Origin: Novosphingobium sp.
GTDB taxonomy: Bacteria > Pseudomonadota > Alphaproteobacteria > Sphingomonadales > Sphingomonadaceae
NCBI GenBank assembly: GCA_004211435.1
Contig: SECS01000086.1
Coordinates: forward strand, 1 to 37,957
Direction of reading: 5' to 3'
DNA length: 37,957 nt
A program made the position numbers and the translations under genes. Under the pieces are notes generated by a model that was not told where the DNA came from, did not search any database, and saw nothing but the letters and a program-made list of their open reading frames with translations. This document shows positions 35,944 to 37,957 of the stretch, piece after piece. Position 1 is the first letter of the stretch. Every line of letters starts with the position of its first letter.

Positions 35944-36309
35944 ATGAAGATTGGCGAACTTTCGGAAGCTACCGGCGTTAGTGTGCCCACGATCCGCCTC
36001 TACGAGAGAGACGGGCTAATTGCTCCTGCCGACCGGACTCAAGGTAAGTTTAGGGTTTTCAGCGAACACCACCGGCGTCGCCTGAATTTTATCAAGCGCA
36101 TCCGGGATCTTGGCTTTCCGCTTGAAGCGGTCAAACAGTTGCTCTCCCTTCCTATTCACGCCGAGAGCCGTGAGAAGGTCGTCGGCGAAATCGAAAAAGC
36201 AATTCTCGCACGGCAGCGAGATCTTACTAGCTTAGACGATAGCCTTCGTCGGATAGCATCGGATATTCGCACAGTAAGGAATATTGAGGACATCTTTGAC
36301 GAAATTTGA
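35944..36309 (+). CDS. MerR family transcriptional regulator
   Basis: The 121-residue protein has an N-terminal winged HTH (MKIGELSEATGVSVPTIRLYERDGLI, 1-26), the MerR linker with FSEHHRRRLNFIKRIRDLGF, and a C-terminal coiled-coil helix. It contains no cysteine, so it does not sense metals by the usual MerR thiolates. The effector is unknown. I chose the ATG at 35944 because GGAG lies 6 bases upstream and the HTH starts there. The open frame to 35824 adds non-homologous sequence. GC content is clearly lower than in gyrB, suggesting acquisition by transfer. No intact target gene is adjacent. Confidence 0.85.
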   Translation: MKIGELSEATGVSVPTIRLYERDGLIAPADRTQGKFRVFSEHHRRRLNFIKRIRDLGFPLEAVKQLLSLPIHAESREKVVGEIEKAILARQRDLTSLDDSLRRIASDIRTVRNIEDIFDEI

Positions 36310-36393
36310 AATCAATCTTTTGTCATTGGATCGATGCGGCTATCCTGGCACGAACCGCAACCGCACCGCTATATGATCATTGAGGGCTCACGA

Positions 36394-36565
36394 GTGAAAT
36401 TCATTTCGCCGTCAGTCCGAGACACCGCTTTTCACTGCCCTCATTGCGGTGCGTTCACTTCTCAATTCTGGTTCAAGGCTTTTGCCAAAACTCTTGGTGA
36501 AGACAACGCACTACCCACAATCACAGATTCGGACGCGAAAATGGATTTTTCGAATATTGAGGATA
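36394..36565 (+). pseudogene. 5' fragment of a DUF4145-like gene
   Basis: From a GTG at 36394 the frame reads VKFISPSVRDTAFHCPHCGAFTSQFWF, the zinc-ribbon (CPHC) start typical of DUF4145-type proteins. It continues to about MDFSNIED, then passes into sequence that belongs in another frame to a DUF2252 gene. The open frame runs to 36711 but the part after about 36565 is a shadow. The remainder of the DUF4145 domain is missing, so this is a truncated remnant. ATG at 36334 or 36373 are alternative starts. Family assignment is from the motif and moderately certain. Confidence 0.6.
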
Positions 36566-36570
36566 GTGCT

Positions 36571-37721
36571 CGAACGGCTGCGCGGTCTCAAGATGGCGCG
36601 ATCGACCTACGCATATGTTCGGGGCAATACCATCAAGTTCTACGAATGGCTTGCCGCCTCCCGGTCGGCAGCAAGACTGCCCTCGGGCCCGCCTGTCTGG
36701 ATCTGCGGTGACTGCCATCTCGGCAATCTCGGGCCCGTGGCGAGCGCCGACGGCGTCGTCGACATTCAGATCCGTGATCTCGACCAGACCGTAATTGGAA
36801 ATCCGGCGCACGACCTGATACGCCTGGGGCTGTCGCTTGCGACGGCCGCGCGCGGCTCGGATCTATCGGGGGTCACGACCGCGCGCATGATGGAGGAGAT
36901 GGTTGAGGGTTATGACCATGCCCTTGCCCTCGGCGATGAGGACGAGACTGCAGAACCAAACGTGGTGAGGACCGTTCGCCGTCGCGCGCTTGGCCGGCGT
37001 TGGCGCCATCTCGCCGAAGAGCGTCTCGACGAAATCGAGCCGCGCCTTCCTCTCGGGAAGAAATTCTGGGCGCTCGAACCGTCTGAGCGGGAAGAACTGG
37101 AGCGCCTGTTCTCCGAGGAAAAGGTGCGTGGGGCAATCTTGTCGCTCAAGAGTCGGGATGCCGACGACCGTGTCAGACTAATCGACGCGGCATACTGGAT
37201 GAAGGGCTGCAGTTCGCTGGGCAAATTGCGCATTGCGGTGCTAGTGGGGATCGGCGGGACTAAGAAGTATCCCGGGGAGTATGCGCTCGTCGATCTGAAG
37301 GAAGCCGTCGAGGCGGTTGCGCCAGCTTCACCCGACGCCACGATGCCGACCGATAATGCTCAGCGTGTCGTCGCCGGCGCCCGGGCGCTTGCCCCCAATC
37401 TCGGTGAGCGTATGCTCGCGACCCGCCTTCTCGGGAGGCCGATCGTTCTGCGCGAATTGATGCCCCAGGATCTCAAGCTCGAAGTCGACCAGTTTTCCCG
37501 CTCAGAAGCGACCAAGGCTGCCCGCTATCTCGCATATGTTGTAGGAGTTGCTCATGCCCGGCAGATGAGCAGCGACGATCGCCGCGCCTGGCGGCGAACG
37601 GCCGAAGAACAACATCGAAGCTGCTTCCTGGCTGTGGGACAATGTGGTCGATCTGATTGCGAGCCATGAAGCCGGATATCTGGAGCACTGCCGACGCTAC
37701 GCACTTCTGGATGCAGCATGA
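36571..37721 (+). pseudogene. DUF2252 family gene, 5'-truncated and frameshifted
   Basis: The main frame encodes KMARSTYAYVRGNTIKFYEWL, WICGDCHLGNLGP and IQIRDLDQTVIGNPAHDLIRLGLSLA, clear DUF2252 (kinase-like fold) motifs. The N-terminal 30-50 residues are replaced by the joined DUF4145 fragment. At about 37585-37615 the frame is lost: the main frame ends at TGA 37669-37671 with an unrelated tail. The +1 frame continues with EAASWLWDNVVDLIASHEAGYLEHCRRYALLDAA, the normal family C-terminus, to the TGA at 37719-37721. So a single-base shift and a 5' truncation break the gene. An ATG at 36596 could still drive a shortened product. Confidence 0.75.
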
Positions 37722-37873
37722 CCAATCTTCTGAAGCTACCGCATAACCTCGATACGGAGGCGCTCACGTGCCGCGCCATCATCGAGACACCCAAGGGCCG
37801 CCAAGGCAAGTTCGCCTACGATGCCGATAGCGGGCTGTTAGAGGTGGCCTGGCAAAACTGGACAGCGGGATAA
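37718..37873 (+). pseudogene. Inorganic pyrophosphatase gene, truncated after about 45 codons
   Basis: The ATG at 37718 overlaps the true DUF2252 stop (ATGA), showing the original operon. The frame reads KLPHNLDTEALTCRAIIETPKG, then FAYDADSGLLEVA, matching the N-terminus of family I inorganic pyrophosphatases found beside DUF2252 genes. After about residue 45 it turns into unrelated sequence (WQNWTAG, stop at 37871-37873), where an IS3-type element appears to begin. The rest of the enzyme, with the catalytic Asp residues, is absent from the window, so no function is expected. Confidence 0.7.
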
Positions 37874-37957
37874 GTGGATTTTCTGCCTGACGGCGGCCAA
37901 GGCGGCCGCGTGACAGGAGATCAGATGAGCAGACGACCTCGCCGGAACCACAGCCCG
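37850..37957 (+). mobile_element. Left end of an IS3-family insertion sequence (partial)
   Basis: The sequence from about 37850 (TGGCAAAACTGGACAGC...) no longer matches the pyrophosphatase. A ribosome site (AGGAG, 37915-37919) and ORF-A start follow. The boundary is placed where homology to the pyrophosphatase ends. The terminal inverted repeat and target duplication cannot be checked because the right end is outside the window. Confidence 0.6.
37925..37957 (+). CDS. IS3-family transposase OrfA, first 11 codons
   Basis: The frame ATG 37925 reads MSRRPRRNHSP to the window end, the characteristic opening of OrfA of one IS3 subgroup (usually followed by AFKAKVALAA). AGGAG is 5 bases upstream. 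In IS3 elements OrfA is the HTH part that is joined to OrfB by a -1 frameshift. Too short to say more. Confidence 0.65.
   Translation, partial: MSRRPRRNHSP

Overview
The window is about 38 kb of GC-rich bacterial chromosome with a largely core-genome gene set. The family-level evidence points to an alphaproteobacterium of the order Sphingomonadales, probably Novosphingobium or a close relative. That evidence is the sphingomonad-like GyrB, the XylD/XylC sugar-acid genes that align well with Caulobacter proteins from memory, the zf-CHCC protein, and the TonB-dependent receptor with an EEIVVTAQ TonB box. The genus is an inference; no 16S gene is present.

Left part (1-5.4 kb, + strand): the end of an aldose 1-epimerase, a xylonate-type dehydratase and a xylonolactonase form a compact oxidative pentose (Weimberg-type) operon, followed by the malic enzyme MaeB. 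A minus-strand intrinsic terminator and a possible small RNA follow at 5.5 kb. At 5.7-10.8 kb (- strand) lies the conserved stress trio PrkA kinase, YeaH/DUF444 and SpoVR, with a small protein gene downstream. At 11.2-13.7 kb (+ strand) come a cNMP-domain/thioredoxin-reductase-like protein lacking the redox CxxC, a coupled ZnF-UBP protein and free methionine-R-sulfoxide reductase. Together these look like a stress and redox neighbourhood.

Middle part (13.6-28.8 kb): a SleB-type wall hydrolase, a nitrobindin-like protein, tRNA-Leu(CAG) with its own promoter, a YeaQ-like membrane protein, a membrane glycosyltransferase, an SDR lacking its catalytic Tyr, and a tightly packed minus-strand run of YadG-like ABC ATPase, nadB and an SRPBCC protein. 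On the + strand are a zf-CHCC protein, tldD, a small exported protein, a TetR regulator preceded by an 11-bp inverted repeat, a TonB-dependent receptor, a DUF924 protein and a DoxX protein.

Right part (29-38 kb): a continuous reading frame that fuses a YegD-like Hsp70 ATPase domain to an alpha/beta hydrolase, then guaA, a 26-residue membrane-peptide gene with its own terminator, and gyrB. Directly after gyrB the sequence changes character. It becomes less GC-rich and mosaic, with a MerR regulator, the 5' fragment of a DUF4145-like gene joined to a decapitated and frameshifted DUF2252 gene, and an inorganic pyrophosphatase gene cut after about 45 codons by what appears to be the left end of an IS3-family element running off the window. 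This is a decaying accessory patch next to a core gene.

The most unusual items are the Hsp70/hydrolase fusion, the CxxC-less reductase paired with a ZnF-UBP protein, the possible anti-Shine-Dalgarno small RNA at 5.5 kb, the small membrane peptide and structured RNA before gyrB, and the post-gyrB mosaic. No CRISPR array, prophage or complete mobile element is visible.
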